The notes: generated by a model from the letters alone, not told the origin. 64,000 bases of DNA from Clostridium sp. (GCA_004554205.1 SFNH01000001.1:8860-72859), one strand, 5' to 3'. Shown: positions 17,712-26,429, counted from the first letter of the stretch. Program-made: numbers and translations.

Positions 17712-17728
17712 GTTTAGTATTATTAAAC
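17712..17728. promoter_or_regulatory. Candidate operator: GTTTA-N7-TAAAC palindrome
   Basis: Perfect 5-bp arms in the leader between the regulator start and its promoter. The position suits autoregulation by the XRE-cupin protein; no experimental support. Confidence 0.35.
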
Positions 17729-17742
17729 ACAAAGCAAGTTTC

Positions 17743-17770
17743 ATTATACAGAAAAATATCGGAATGTCAA
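17743..17770 (-). promoter_or_regulatory. SigA promoter of the XRE-potABCD operon
   Basis: On the minus strand TTGACA (complement of 17765-17770), 16 bp, TATAAT (complement of 17743-17748). Both boxes are consensus. Confidence 0.8.
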
Positions 17771-17843
17771 TAGATTTTTTTTACAAGGTGTGGTATGATA
17801 AAAAACAAATAAAAAGAATTGCGAGATCAGGGAGGGTGGTTTT

Positions 17844-18905
17844 ATGGCTGTCAATGGCAAGTATATGGCGTATGTCGGCTCTTATTCGTATAATGGAAAG
17901 GCGAAGGGAATTACCGTCTATGATGTGGACGTCGAGAAGGGCGTGTTCCGTGAGCGCTGTGAGGTGGAAGTGGACAATTCCTCTTATGTGGCGGTTTCCA
18001 GCGACAACAGGACGCTCTATTCCATCGCGGACGAGGGCGTTGTGGCGTTCCGAATTCTGGAAAACGGAAGCCTTTCCCGCTTAAACAGCGCGAAGATCAA
18101 GGGAATGCGGGGCTGCCATATCTCTACCGACGATAATGACCGCTATATATTTGTGTCCGGCTTTCACGACGGCAAGGCGACCGTGCTGCGCCTGCGCCGG
18201 GACGGCGGTGTGGGTGAGATCGTGGACGGCGTGTTCCACAAGGGGCTTGGCAGCGTGGCGGAGCGCAATTTCCGCCCCCATGTGACCTGCTGCAGGCGTA
18301 CCCCGGACAACAAGTTTGTGCTGGTGGTGGATTCCGGTCTAGATCAGGTGAAGATTTACCGCTTCAGTGAGAATGACGAACATCTGATGCAGGTGGACGC
18401 GATCCCCTGCGATTTGGAGTCCGCGCCGCGCAATATCCGCTTCAGCTCAGACGGAAGGTTCTGTTATCTGATGTATGAGCAGAAGAATGTGATCGACGTA
18501 TTTACCTACGAGACGGGCGACCGGGTGCCGAAGATTGAGAAGATTCAGACGATCTCCACCATGGCAGAGAAGCACAGCCAGCTGGCCGCGGCGTGTTCCC
18601 TGCGTTTCTCGCCGGACGAGAGGCATATGTTCTGCAGCAATGCGGGAGATGAGAGCGTCGCCGTGTACAGCCGGGATCCCGGGACGGGGCTTCTTGAGAT
18701 GCTGTGCTGCCTGCCGATCAGCGGGGAGTACCCGAAGGATATAGCGGTATTCCCGGACGACAGACATCTTGCCTCGATCAACCACGAGAGCGGCACCATC
18801 ACATTCTTTAAGATTGATTATGAAAAGAAGCTCCTTGTGATGAGCGCGAACGGGATCAAATGCAATGAGCCGAACAGCTGCGTGATCGTGAGGGTCGGGG
18901 ACTGA
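17844..18905 (+). CDS. Lactonase-family beta-propeller protein
   Basis: A 353-aa seven-bladed propeller of the type represented by 6-phosphogluconolactonase YbhE (PF10282). Recurrent blades are visible: YMAYVGSYSY, YVAVSSDNRTLYS, FVLVVDSGLDQVKIYRF, LRFSPDERHMFCSNAGDESVAVY. RPHVTCCRRTPD is a family motif. It precedes aroC by 29 bp and shares an operon with aroC-rpiB. A role in the pentose-phosphate pathway would fit rpiB, but many homologues have other or unknown substrates. Divergent from the polyamine operon. Ribosome site AGGGAGGG. Confidence 0.82.
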   Translation: MAVNGKYMAYVGSYSYNGKAKGITVYDVDVEKGVFRERCEVEVDNSSYVAVSSDNRTLYSIADEGVVAFRILENGSLSRLNSAKIKGMRGCHISTDDNDRYIFVSGFHDGKATVLRLRRDGGVGEIVDGVFHKGLGSVAERNFRPHVTCCRRTPDNKFVLVVDSGLDQVKIYRFSENDEHLMQVDAIPCDLESAPRNIRFSSDGRFCYLMYEQKNVIDVFTYETGDRVPKIEKIQTISTMAEKHSQLAAACSLRFSPDERHMFCSNAGDESVAVYSRDPGTGLLEMLCCLPISGEYPKDIAVFPDDRHLASINHESGTITFFKIDYEKKLLVMSANGIKCNEPNSCVIVRVGD

Positions 18906-18934
18906 AAACACGAAAGAGGAGCGGAGGACTTAAC

Positions 18935-20041
18935 ATGGCAGGATCGACTTACGGAACGATTTTTAAGATCATGACCTGGGGCGAGTCTCATGGGGAGGGC
19001 GTCGGCGTCACCATTGACGGCTGCCCGGCGGGGCTTTGTCTCTGTGAGGCGGACATCCAGGCGTTCCTCAATCGGAGAAGACCGGGGCAGAGCCGCTATG
19101 CCACTGCGCGGAGCGAGGGCGATCAGGTTCAGATCTTATCGGGAGTTTTTGAGGGAAGGACCACCGGCACACCCATCGCAATGATGGTCCGCAACACGGA
19201 TCAGCGGTCGAAGGATTACAGCGACATCATGGATGTGTACCGTCCGGGTCATGCGGACTACTGCTTTGAGGAGAAATACGGTTTTCGGGATTACCGCGGC
19301 GGCGGGCGCTCCTCGGCGAGAGAGACGATCGCCCGGGTGGCGGCGGGCGCTGTGGCGTGCAGGCTTTTGAAGGCGTGCGGGATCACGGTGACGGCGTATG
19401 TGAAGAGCATCGGAGAGTTTGAGGTGGATCCGGCGCGGTTTGATCTCGCACAGCGGGACAAAAACAGCCTGAATATGCCGGATGCGGTGGCTGCGGCGGA
19501 GACAGCGGAGTTTCTGGAGCGGGTGATGGCGGAGCGCGATTCCGTGGGAGGCGTCGTGGAATGCGTGGTGCGCGGGATGCCGGTCGGCGTAGGCGAGCCG
19601 GTATTTGACAAGCTGGATGCGAGCCTTGCGAAGGCAGTCATGTCCATCGGGGCAGTGAAGGGCTTTGAGATCGGGGACGGCTTCGCGGCGGCGCGGGCGC
19701 TCGGCTCCGCGAATAACGATGAATTTTATGTGGACGAGCACGGAAAGATAGGAAAGAGGAGCAACCATTCCGGCGGGATTTTAGGGGGCTTAAGTGATGG
19801 GAGCGACATTGTGCTGCGGGCGGCATTCAAGCCGACCCCGTCCATTGCGCGGAAGCAGCGCACGGCAAACAGCGCCGGGGAGAATGTAGAGATCGAGATC
19901 AAGGGGCGCCATGACCCGGTTGTGGCGCCGCGGGCGGTGGTCGTGGTGGAGGCGATGACGGCGCTCACGATCCTGGATCTTTTGATGATCGGAAGCCATG
20001 CCAGAGTGAAGGATGCGATATCGGAAGGAGAATTAAGATGA
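18935..20041 (+). CDS. aroC: Chorismate synthase
   Basis: Last shikimate-pathway enzyme: EPSP to chorismate with reduced FMN. 368 aa with the signatures GESHGEGVGVTIDGCPAG, RPGHADYCFEEKYG, RDYRGGGRSSARET and GGILGGLSDG. Ribosome site GGAGG at 18922. Its TGA overlaps the rpiB start (ATGA). Chorismate made here is the substrate of PheA (27937). Confidence 0.97.
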   Translation: MAGSTYGTIFKIMTWGESHGEGVGVTIDGCPAGLCLCEADIQAFLNRRRPGQSRYATARSEGDQVQILSGVFEGRTTGTPIAMMVRNTDQRSKDYSDIMDVYRPGHADYCFEEKYGFRDYRGGGRSSARETIARVAAGAVACRLLKACGITVTAYVKSIGEFEVDPARFDLAQRDKNSLNMPDAVAAAETAEFLERVMAERDSVGGVVECVVRGMPVGVGEPVFDKLDASLAKAVMSIGAVKGFEIGDGFAAARALGSANNDEFYVDEHGKIGKRSNHSGGILGGLSDGSDIVLRAAFKPTPSIARKQRTANSAGENVEIEIKGRHDPVVAPRAVVVVEAMTALTILDLLMIGSHARVKDAISEGELR

Positions 20042-20484
20042 AGATTGCAATGGGAAATGACCACAGCGCGCTGGATATGAAAGAGGCGATCAAGGCGTAT
20101 GTGGAGTCAAAGGGCTATGAGGTCATTGATTTCGGGACCAATTCTACGGAGAGCTGCGACTATCCGGAGTATGGGGAGAAGGTGGGACGCGCCGTGGCGG
20201 CGGGGGAGGCTGATTACGGAATCGCTATCTGCGGGACCGGCATCGGCATCGGCATCGCGGCAGGCAAGGTGAAGGGCGTGCGGGTCTGCACCTGCAGTGA
20301 GCCGTACAGCGCCCGCCTGTCCCGGATGCATAATGATACCAATGTGCTCACCTTCGGCGCCCGCGTGATCGGCGTGGAGATGGCAAAGATGATCGTGGAT
20401 GAATGGCTCGACAACAAGTACGAGGGCGGGAGACACAAACGAAGAGTGGATATGCTCTCGGAGATTGAAAACAGGGCGGTATAG
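20038..20484 (+). CDS. rpiB: Ribose-5-phosphate isomerase B
   Basis: Interconverts ribose 5-phosphate and ribulose 5-phosphate. 148 aa of the RpiB/LacAB fold: GNDHSALDMKEAI at the N-terminus, ICGTGIGIGIAAGKVKGVR with the active-site Cys, and SRMHNDTNVLTFGARV. A LacA/LacB role is possible but less likely without lac genes. Translationally coupled to aroC. Confidence 0.93.
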   Translation: MKIAMGNDHSALDMKEAIKAYVESKGYEVIDFGTNSTESCDYPEYGEKVGRAVAAGEADYGIAICGTGIGIGIAAGKVKGVRVCTCSEPYSARLSRMHNDTNVLTFGARVIGVEMAKMIVDEWLDNKYEGGRHKRRVDMLSEIENRAV

Positions 20485-20498
20485 GGCTGAACTGTTAC
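20485..20498. repeat. Dispersed repeat core (copy e)
   Basis: GGCTGAACTGTTAC begins at the base after the rpiB stop codon; one arm of the dispersed palindromic family. Confidence 0.7.
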
Positions 20499-20504
20499 AG
20501 GAAT

Positions 20505-20540
20505 CAGGAGGCAGTGGAAACAGCCTCTTGATTTTTTTTT
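20505..20540 (+). terminator. Terminator of the lactonase-aroC-rpiB operon
   Basis: AGGAGGC pairs with GCCTCTT (one G-T pair), followed within a few bases by nine T residues. Confidence 0.75.
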
Positions 20541-20556
20541 GCGGATAATATATAAT
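20528..20556 (+). promoter_or_regulatory. SigA promoter for the DUF234 ATPase gene
   Basis: TTGATT (20528-20533), 17 bp, TATAAT (20551-20556). It overlaps the upstream terminator. Confidence 0.7.
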
Positions 20557-20560
20557 GCAA

Positions 20561-20620
20561 ATTATAAGAATCGCGATTATTAGAATCGTAATTATAAAAA
20601 TCGTGATTATAAAAAAGGAG
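20561..20620 (+). repeat. Four 15-bp tandem repeats in the leader of the ATPase gene
   Basis: Four consecutive 15-bp units begin ATTAT at 20561, 20576, 20591 and 20606. The first three share the pattern ATTATAAGAATCGCG with a few changes; the fourth drifts into the ribosome site. They sit between the promoter and the start codon. Confidence 0.85.
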
Positions 20621-20627
20621 AAAAGCT

Positions 20628-22061
20628 ATGTTTATCGGACGGGAAGCGGAGCTGTCGTTCTTAGAAGAGAAATACCATGCCCGCGGCGGCCAGCTCATCG
20701 TAGTTTACGGACGGCGTCGGATCGGAAAGACGGAGACTTTGCGGGAGTTCTGCAAGGGAAAATCCCATGTGTTTTATTCGTGCCGTGAGTGTACGGATCG
20801 CCAGCAGCTTCTGGCATTTTCAGAGGCAGTCTTAAAGGATGGGATTCCGGCTTTTCGATATTTAAAGGAGTTTCCGGACTGGGAGACGGCGTTTCGGAGC
20901 ATTCCGGATTTTCCGGGGGAGGGAAAGAAGCTTCTGGTGATTGATGAATTCCCCTATATGTGCGGGGGAAACAGAGAGATCCCATCCCTGCTGCAAAATC
21001 TGTGGGATCTGGTATTAAAGGATGAGGATATCATGGTGATTTTGTGCGGAAGCGCCATGAGTTTTATGGAGAAGGAGATTCTGTCGGAGAAGAATCCCCT
21101 TTACGGACGCGCCACGGGAATCTATAAAATGACGGAACTGCCCTTTGCGGACGCGATCCGTTTCTTCCCCCGGTACTCGGCGGAGGAGAAAATGCAGGCG
21201 TATGCGGTTCTGGGCGGCATTCCGCATTATTTAAAACAATTTGACGACCGGCTTACGGTTGCGGAAAACATTAAGAAGGCAATTTTGACAAAGGGTTCTG
21301 TGCTGTATAGCGAGGTGGAATTTCTGCTGCGTCAGGAGCTCCGGGAAACGGCGGTCTATAATACGGTCATCTCGGCAGTAGCGCTTGGGAATACAGGCTT
21401 AAATGATATTTTCAATAAAACACAGATTGAAAAGTCAAAGCTGAGCGTCTACCTGAAAAATCTGATGGATTTACAGATCGTGGAGCGGGAATTCTCCGTC
21501 TCGGACGGATTAAAAGAACAGGCAAATTCCAGCCGCGGCCTGTACCGTTTGACGGACCGATTCTTTCGCTTCTGGTATGCTTTCGTCTTTCCCGCGTATT
21601 CAGACCTGGAAGCGGGGGATGTGAAAGGAGTGTACCGGTATGCGGTCGAGCCGCGGCTCCATGAGTTTACGGCATATGTATTTGAGGATATCTGTCGGGA
21701 ATATATCCGTATGAAAAACCGTCGGGGAGAGCTGCCGTGCCGATACGACAAGATCGGAAGATGGTGGGGGAAGCTGTATCCGGCGTCACGCACACAGAGC
21801 CGGGAGGCAGAAATTGATGTGATGGCGATTGACCGTCAGCACAAAAATTATCTTTTGGGGGAGTGCAAATACAAAGCCTCTCCGTTTGATCTGGCGGATT
21901 ATAAGAAGCTTGTGGCAAAATGGGTTGGAAATCCGGATATGGAGTGCCGCTTTTTCGGATTTTCGCAGAGCGGTTTTACCGACGCGGTCAGGATGATGGA
22001 AAGGGAAGGCGGTTTTACCTGTGTGACGTTGGAGGAGATGGTGGAGCAGTTTTTGAGATGA
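20628..22061 (+). CDS. AAA ATPase with C-terminal DUF234 (nuclease-like) domain
   Basis: 477 aa. The N-terminal ATPase of the archaeal-ATPase family has FIGREAELSFLEE, Walker A VYGRRRIGKTE and Walker B LLVIDEFPYM, and a sensor region ILCGSAMSFM. A winged-helix part (TQIEKSKLSVYLKNLMDLQIVER) precedes the DUF234 region, with EIDVMAIDRQ and LLGECKYK matching the PD-(D/E)XK nuclease pattern. The cellular role of this widespread family is unknown; many members are scattered singletons suggesting horizontal spread. It is more AT-rich in its leader than its neighbours. Confidence 0.85.
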   Translation: MFIGREAELSFLEEKYHARGGQLIVVYGRRRIGKTETLREFCKGKSHVFYSCRECTDRQQLLAFSEAVLKDGIPAFRYLKEFPDWETAFRSIPDFPGEGKKLLVIDEFPYMCGGNREIPSLLQNLWDLVLKDEDIMVILCGSAMSFMEKEILSEKNPLYGRATGIYKMTELPFADAIRFFPRYSAEEKMQAYAVLGGIPHYLKQFDDRLTVAENIKKAILTKGSVLYSEVEFLLRQELRETAVYNTVISAVALGNTGLNDIFNKTQIEKSKLSVYLKNLMDLQIVEREFSVSDGLKEQANSSRGLYRLTDRFFRFWYAFVFPAYSDLEAGDVKGVYRYAVEPRLHEFTAYVFEDICREYIRMKNRRGELPCRYDKIGRWWGKLYPASRTQSREAEIDVMAIDRQHKNYLLGECKYKASPFDLADYKKLVAKWVGNPDMECRFFGFSQSGFTDAVRMMEREGGFTCVTLEEMVEQFLR

Positions 22062-22062
22062 G

Positions 22063-22119
22063 GGACTGCCGCGCGGCTGAACTGTTACCTTTTATCGGCC
22101 GTATGATTTGCGGCAGTCC
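22063..22119. repeat. Inverted repeat enclosing a dispersed-repeat core (copy f)
   Basis: GGACTGCCGC (22063-22072) and its exact complement GCGGCAGTCC (22110-22119) enclose GGCTGAACTGTTACC (22075-22089). It lies two bases after the ATPase stop, between convergent genes, and could act as a bidirectional terminator. Confidence 0.75.
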
Positions 22120-22128
22120 GGTTCCGGA

Positions 22129-22503
22129 TCAATTCTCCTCTCCACCTTTATCCTGATAGAGTTCTGAGATGGAAACTGAGTTGCCATGGGTTTTTGTCGC
22201 TTTTCTCGGATGCTTTAACCTGGCGGCGTCTGCCCCCTGCTTCTCCGCGTAAATTCTGCGCTCTGCGTTCTGGCGCACCAGCTCCATCTCCTGTATCAGA
22301 GAAGGATCGGATCTGAATTCCATAATGTCTTCGATATCACAGTCTAAAATCGTACAGAGGACGTCAAGCGTGTGAGTCGAGACGTAGGCATTATTCTTCA
22401 GGCGGTTAATCTGACCGGCGCTGAATTTGAAGTATTTGATCAGGCGGTATTGGGAAACGCCACGCTTTTTCATGGTTTCCCAGAGACGGTCATATACAAT
22501 CAT
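22129..22503 (-). CDS. Cro/C1-type helix-turn-helix regulator
   Basis: 124 aa. The HTH spans residues 1-65: VYDRLWETMKKRGVSQYRLIKYFKFSAGQINRLKNN, ending THTLDVLCTILDCDIEDIME; this is the small HTH_26/YozG type. The tail (KATKTHGNSVSISELYQDKG) is hydrophilic. The ATG at 22503 has GGAGGTGA upstream; an earlier in-frame codon is rejected. Target genes unknown. It is convergent with the DUF234 ATPase. Confidence 0.85.
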   Translation of the reverse strand: MIVYDRLWETMKKRGVSQYRLIKYFKFSAGQINRLKNNAYVSTHTLDVLCTILDCDIEDIMEFRSDPSLIQEMELVRQNAERRIYAEKQGADAARLKHPRKATKTHGNSVSISELYQDKGGEEN

Positions 22504-22612
22504 TGGATTCACCTCCAACTCTATTTAACCAAGGTTATCCGCATATGTATATTGTCCATAATTAGATGATAAGATACCAGGATCCCAAAGTGCGGAGCAA
22601 TCCGGTATCAGA

Positions 22613-22636
22613 GGGGTCAAAATATCTTTTGACCCC
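22613..22636. repeat. Perfect palindrome with 10-bp arms
   Basis: GGGGTCAAAA, loop TATC, then TTTTGACCCC. It lies between the asnA 3' end and the XRE gene (both minus strand). It has no T tract, so it is an operator, RNA hairpin or dispersed palindrome rather than a standard terminator. Confidence 0.7.
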
Positions 22637-22686
22637 AACATTATGATAATAACCGCCGCCCGGTCTATACCGGCTTACTTTTTGCG

Positions 22687-23694
22687 CTATAAAAGAAAGA
22701 TATTATTCTCCCGGCAAATACGCCTCATCTCCTCCGGCCAAAGGCTCGCCTGGACTTCGCCGATATGGGCGCGATCCAAAAGGAGCATACACAGGCGTGA
22801 CTGGCCGATTCCGCCGCCGATGGTGCACGGGAGCTCGCCATTTAGGAGCATTTTGTGATAGGGCAGGCTTTTCCGCTCCTCGCAGCCGGCTTTCCTTAGC
22901 TGCTCCTCCAGAGATTTTTCATCCACCCGGATACCCATGCTGGAGATCTCCAGGGCGCAGCCGAGCTTCTCATACCAGAACAGGATATCGCCGTTTAGCT
23001 GCCAGTCATCATAGTCCGGAGCGCGCCCGTCGTGGGGCTTTCCGCTTCTCAGCTTATCGCCGATCTTCATCAGGAACACGCAGCCGTATTCCCTCGTGAC
23101 CAGGTTCTCCCGCTCCTTCGGGGTCTTATCCGGGTAGCGGTCCTCAAGCTCCTGGGAGGTGATAAACGTGATCCTGTCAGGCAGGGACTTTGCGGCCTCC
23201 GGGTATTTATACCATACCTCGTGCTGCATATGCTTGATGATCTTAAAGATGGTCTCGACCGTTTCCTGCAAGGTCTCGACGGTGCGCTGCTCTCTTGTGA
23301 TCACCTTTTCCCAGTCCCACTGGTCTACATAGCAGGAGTGCAGATTGTCCAGCTCCTCATCGCGCCGGATCGCGTTCATATTGGTGTAGAGCCCTTCGCC
23401 CGGCCCAAAGCCGTACTCCTTTAATGCCATGCGCTTCCACTTTGCGAGGGAGTGGACGACCTCCACCGTCTCGTCGCCAATCCCGGCAATGTCGAAGGAG
23501 ACCGGGCGCTCCACGCCGTTTAAATTGTCGTTTAAGCCGCTTGAGCGTGTGACGAATAAGGGGGCGGAGATTCGCTCTAAGCGCATTTCCTTTCCGAACT
23601 CCCTCTGAAAGGTGTCGCGGATGTATTTGATTGCCTCCTGGGTCCTTCGGACGTCTAAGTGAGGGTCGTAATCCTTTGGTATGATCAATGCCAT
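22687..23694 (-). CDS. asnA: Aspartate-ammonia ligase (asparagine synthetase A)
   Basis: Makes asparagine from aspartate, ammonia and ATP. 335 aa with the class II synthetase-like fold: [51 protein letters not shown], and the C-terminal [23 protein letters not shown]. Good ribosome site (AAAGGAGCG). The leader is only about 35 nt, too short for a T-box. Confidence 0.96.
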   Translation of the reverse strand: MALIIPKDYDPHLDVRRTQEAIKYIRDTFQREFGKEMRLERISAPLFVTRSSGLNDNLNGVERPVSFDIAGIGDETVEVVHSLAKWKRMALKEYGFGPGEGLYTNMNAIRRDEELDNLHSCYVDQWDWEKVITREQRTVETLQETVETIFKIIKHMQHEVWYKYPEAAKSLPDRITFITSQELEDRYPDKTPKERENLVTREYGCVFLMKIGDKLRSGKPHDGRAPDYDDWQLNGDILFWYEKLGCALEISSMGIRVDEKSLEEQLRKAGCEERKSLPYHKMLLNGELPCTIGGGIGQSRLCMLLLDRAHIGEVQASLWPEEMRRICRENNIFLL

Positions 23695-23728
23695 AATCAG
23701 TCGCTCCTTTTCAATCGGTAATGCATCT

Positions 23729-23757
23729 ATCGTAGCATTCCTGCCAGAAAATTACAA
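23729..23757 (-). promoter_or_regulatory. SigA-type promoter of asnA
   Basis: On the minus strand TTGTAA (complement of 23752-23757), 17 bp, TACGAT (complement of 23729-23734). Confidence 0.6.
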
Positions 23758-23796
23758 GCGATTTCCGGGGATATTCGCGCCGGTTTTTGAAATACT

Positions 23797-23847
23797 GGTA
23801 ACAGTTCAGCGTAGGACTTTGCACTTGCTGCAAGGTCCGTAAGAATG
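23797..23847. repeat. Dispersed palindromic repeat, half element (copy g)
   Basis: About 46 of 51 bases match 12824-12874 inverted. It contains the hairpin GGACTTTGCA / TGCAAGGTCC, where the one changed base keeps a G-T pair. It ends about 30 bp before the GerA-family start. Confidence 0.85.
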
Positions 23848-23877
23848 CGTTATGCCAGAAAGGAGCGCGGGGACTTA

Positions 23878-25287
23878 ATGACATTTTCCAAAAATCTCAC
23901 GGACAATGTGGAGCATTTAAAAAAGGTGCTTAAGGCGGATAAAAATTTTGACATCGTATATCGGGTGATTGAGATTGCCGGCAGGAAAGCCTGTCTGTTT
24001 TTTGTGGACGGCTTTACCAAGGACGAGGTGCTCTTAAAGATCCTGCAGGCATGGTGGAGCATAAAGCCCGAGGATATGCCGGAGGACGCCCACGGCTTTT
24101 CCAAGAAGTACCTCCCGTACGGGGAGATCGGGATCCTGAAGAATGAAGACGACATGATCGTCCAGCTTTTGAGCGGTATTTCGTGCCTGTTTGTCGATGG
24201 CTATGACGCATGTCTGACGATCGACTGCAGAACTTACCCGGCGCGCAGCGTCGATGAGCCGGAGAAGGATAAGGTGATGCGCGGCTCCCGGGACGGCTTT
24301 GTGGAGACGCTGATCTTTAACACGGCGCTGATCAGGCGGCGGATCAGAGACCCGAAGCTTGTCATGGAAATCCTCACGGCAGGAGACAGCTCCCACACAG
24401 ACATCGCGATCTGTTATATGGACGGCCGGGTCGATAAGAGTCTTCTGGAGGGAGTGAAGGAGCGGATCAACAGGCTTAAGGTGGACGCGCTGACTATGAA
24501 CCAGGAGAGCCTGGCGGAGGCGATCTACCCCCATAAATGGTACAATCCCTTCCCGAAGTTTAAGTTTTCGGAGCGCCCGGACACGGCCGCGGCATGCATT
24601 CTGGAGGGAAATATCGTAATTCTTGTGGACAATTCCCCGGCGGCGATGGTGCTGCCATCCTCGGTGTTCGACATCATCGAGGAGGCGGATGATTACTACT
24701 TTCCGCCGGTTACCGGGACCTACCTGCGCATCTCCCGTATGGCGACGGCGTTTCTGTGCCTGTTGCTCACTCCGACCTGGCTTTTGATGATGATGCACCC
24801 GGACAGCCTTCCGCCGTGGCTGGAATTTACGAAGCTCGCAGACAGAACATATGTTCCGCTTGCCGTCCAGCTTCTGATCCTGGAGTTCGCCATCGACGGG
24901 CTGCGCCTTGCGGCGATCAACACACCGAATATGCTGACGACGCCCCTAAGCGTCATCGCCGGTATCGTGCTGGGAGAATACTCCGTGAAATCCGGCTGGT
25001 TCAACTCGGAGACCATGCTTTACATGGCGTTCGTCACGATCGCCAACTACAGCCAGTCCAGCTTTGAGCTTGGGTACGCGCTAAAATTCATGCGAGTGCT
25101 GATTTTGATCCTCACCAGCATTTTCGATGTGTGGGGCTATGTGGCAGGGATCATCCTTTCCGTCTGCGCGATCGTGTTCAACAAGACAATCGCGGGAAAG
25201 AGCTATATCTATCCGCTGATTCCGTTCCATTTCAGCGAGCTGAAGAAACGGTTTCTGCGCGGGCGTCTTCCGGTGCAGTACAAGTAG
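23878..25287 (+). CDS. GerA/SpoVAF-family spore germination protein
   Basis: 469 aa. A large soluble N-terminal part (to about residue 290, including TLIFNTALIRRRIRDPKL, the conserved region of GerA-type A subunits, and VDNSPAAMVLPS) is followed by about five membrane helices (RMATAFLCLLLTPTWLLMM; VQLLILEFAIDGLRLAAI; GIVLGEYSVKSG). A subunits of germinant receptors and SpoVAF share this PF03323 fold. With no B or C subunit gene beside it, a SpoVAF-like orphan role is more likely than a complete receptor. The ATG at 23878 is preferred; an in-frame ATG at 23845 lies inside a dispersed repeat. Confidence 0.85.
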   Translation: MTFSKNLTDNVEHLKKVLKADKNFDIVYRVIEIAGRKACLFFVDGFTKDEVLLKILQAWWSIKPEDMPEDAHGFSKKYLPYGEIGILKNEDDMIVQLLSGISCLFVDGYDACLTIDCRTYPARSVDEPEKDKVMRGSRDGFVETLIFNTALIRRRIRDPKLVMEILTAGDSSHTDIAICYMDGRVDKSLLEGVKERINRLKVDALTMNQESLAEAIYPHKWYNPFPKFKFSERPDTAAACILEGNIVILVDNSPAAMVLPSSVFDIIEEADDYYFPPVTGTYLRISRMATAFLCLLLTPTWLLMMMHPDSLPPWLEFTKLADRTYVPLAVQLLILEFAIDGLRLAAINTPNMLTTPLSVIAGIVLGEYSVKSGWFNSETMLYMAFVTIANYSQSSFELGYALKFMRVLILILTSIFDVWGYVAGIILSVCAIVFNKTIAGKSYIYPLIPFHFSELKKRFLRGRLPVQYK

Positions 25288-25297
25288 GGGATAAAGG

Positions 25298-26320
25298 TCA
25301 CCATTTACTGTGGAACAGCGTGTCTCGGTTGACGGTCCGGTACAGCAGGGCGCGCACCTCGTCCGGCTCTTTTGTCTGCGCCAGTATCCACATCAGCTTG
25401 GTTACTGTGGCCTCGAGGGTCATATCGTATGCCTCTAAGAGTCCGAATTCCTTTTTGATGGTCTTGCCGATCTCATAGACGGACATATTGCTGCCCTCAT
25501 TTGTGACCTGGGTGGCCATGACGACAAATTTGCCCTTCTGTACCATGTCGCGGATGGCGCGGTGGAAGCCGTCCGTCTCATAGGAGGGGATGCCGCCCAC
25601 ACCGAAGGACTCAATGATCACCGCGTCGTAGTGCTCTGCCATGTAGTCGAGCACACCGGCGTCCATGGACGGTATCAGCTTTAAGAGCGACACGCGCTCA
25701 TCGAGCCCGTGGTAAAAGCGCACCGGTTCTCTGATAAGCTCCTTGTCATCAAGGTAGAAGATGATGTGTCCGTCCTGTATGGCGGCAATGTAGGGGAAAT
25801 TGATGCTGGAAAAGGCATTGTAGCTTTTTGTCCGCTCCTTCTTCCCCCGTGTCCCGGCGATGACCTTGCCGTCAAAAACAATGTTTACATCATGGGCGCG
25901 CTCACAGCTTGCAAAGAGCAGGCTGTCCGTGAGATTGGTCTTTGCGTCGGTGATCTCCAGGTCGATGGGCTTTTGGGCGCCGGTGATGACGATGGGCTTT
26001 TTCGAGTTCTGAATCAGGTAGGAGAGGGCCGCGGCGGTGTACGCCATGGTATCTGTGCCGTGGCAGACCACGAATCCATCGTACGCGTCATAATGCTTCT
26101 CTATGGTTTCAGCGATGAGAAGCCAGTGCTTCGGCTGCATATTGGTGCTGTCGATGTTCAGGACCTGAACGGCATCTGCGTGGCAGAAGCGGGTCACATC
26201 CGGGACATAGCCTAAGAGCTCATCAGAGGTGATAAGGGGCTTTAAGCCGTCATCGCTGCGCTTGGAGGCGATGGTGCCCCCGGTAGCGATCATCAGTATC
26301 CGTTTCTTTTTCGTATTCAT
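25298..26320 (-). CDS. ansA: L-asparaginase (type I)
   Basis: Hydrolyses asparagine to aspartate and ammonia. 340 aa, cytoplasmic (no signal peptide). Both catalytic signatures are present: ILMIATGGTIAS with the first Thr, and VVCHGTDTMAYTA with the second Thr-Asp pair. IVITGAQKPI and RGKKERTKSYNAFSS are typical. The ATG at 26320 with AAGGAGA upstream is preferred to a TTG nine codons earlier. It performs the reverse reaction of AsnA, encoded 1.6 kb away. Confidence 0.94.
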   Translation of the reverse strand: MNTKKKRILMIATGGTIASKRSDDGLKPLITSDELLGYVPDVTRFCHADAVQVLNIDSTNMQPKHWLLIAETIEKHYDAYDGFVVCHGTDTMAYTAAALSYLIQNSKKPIVITGAQKPIDLEITDAKTNLTDSLLFASCERAHDVNIVFDGKVIAGTRGKKERTKSYNAFSSINFPYIAAIQDGHIIFYLDDKELIREPVRFYHGLDERVSLLKLIPSMDAGVLDYMAEHYDAVIIESFGVGGIPSYETDGFHRAIRDMVQKGKFVVMATQVTNEGSNMSVYEIGKTIKKEFGLLEAYDMTLEATVTKLMWILAQTKEPDEVRALLYRTVNRDTLFHSKW

Positions 26321-26429
26321 ATTTTCCGTAAATCTCCTTATTGCCAATTTTATGAAAACATTGTAACATAGTTAATAAATTCAGGAAATAGGCTATCCAA
26401 AATAACGAAAAAATAAAAGGAAGATTTTT

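Noticed and set aside
20628..22503. Two-gene defence system (ATPase plus HTH regulator)
   Set aside because: The genes are convergent and separated by a palindrome; DUF234 ATPases occur as singletons and nothing ties them to phage defence here.
23695..23877. T-box leader before asnA
   Set aside because: The leader from the predicted promoter is about 35 nt and has no specifier or T-box sequence; the rest is a dispersed repeat.
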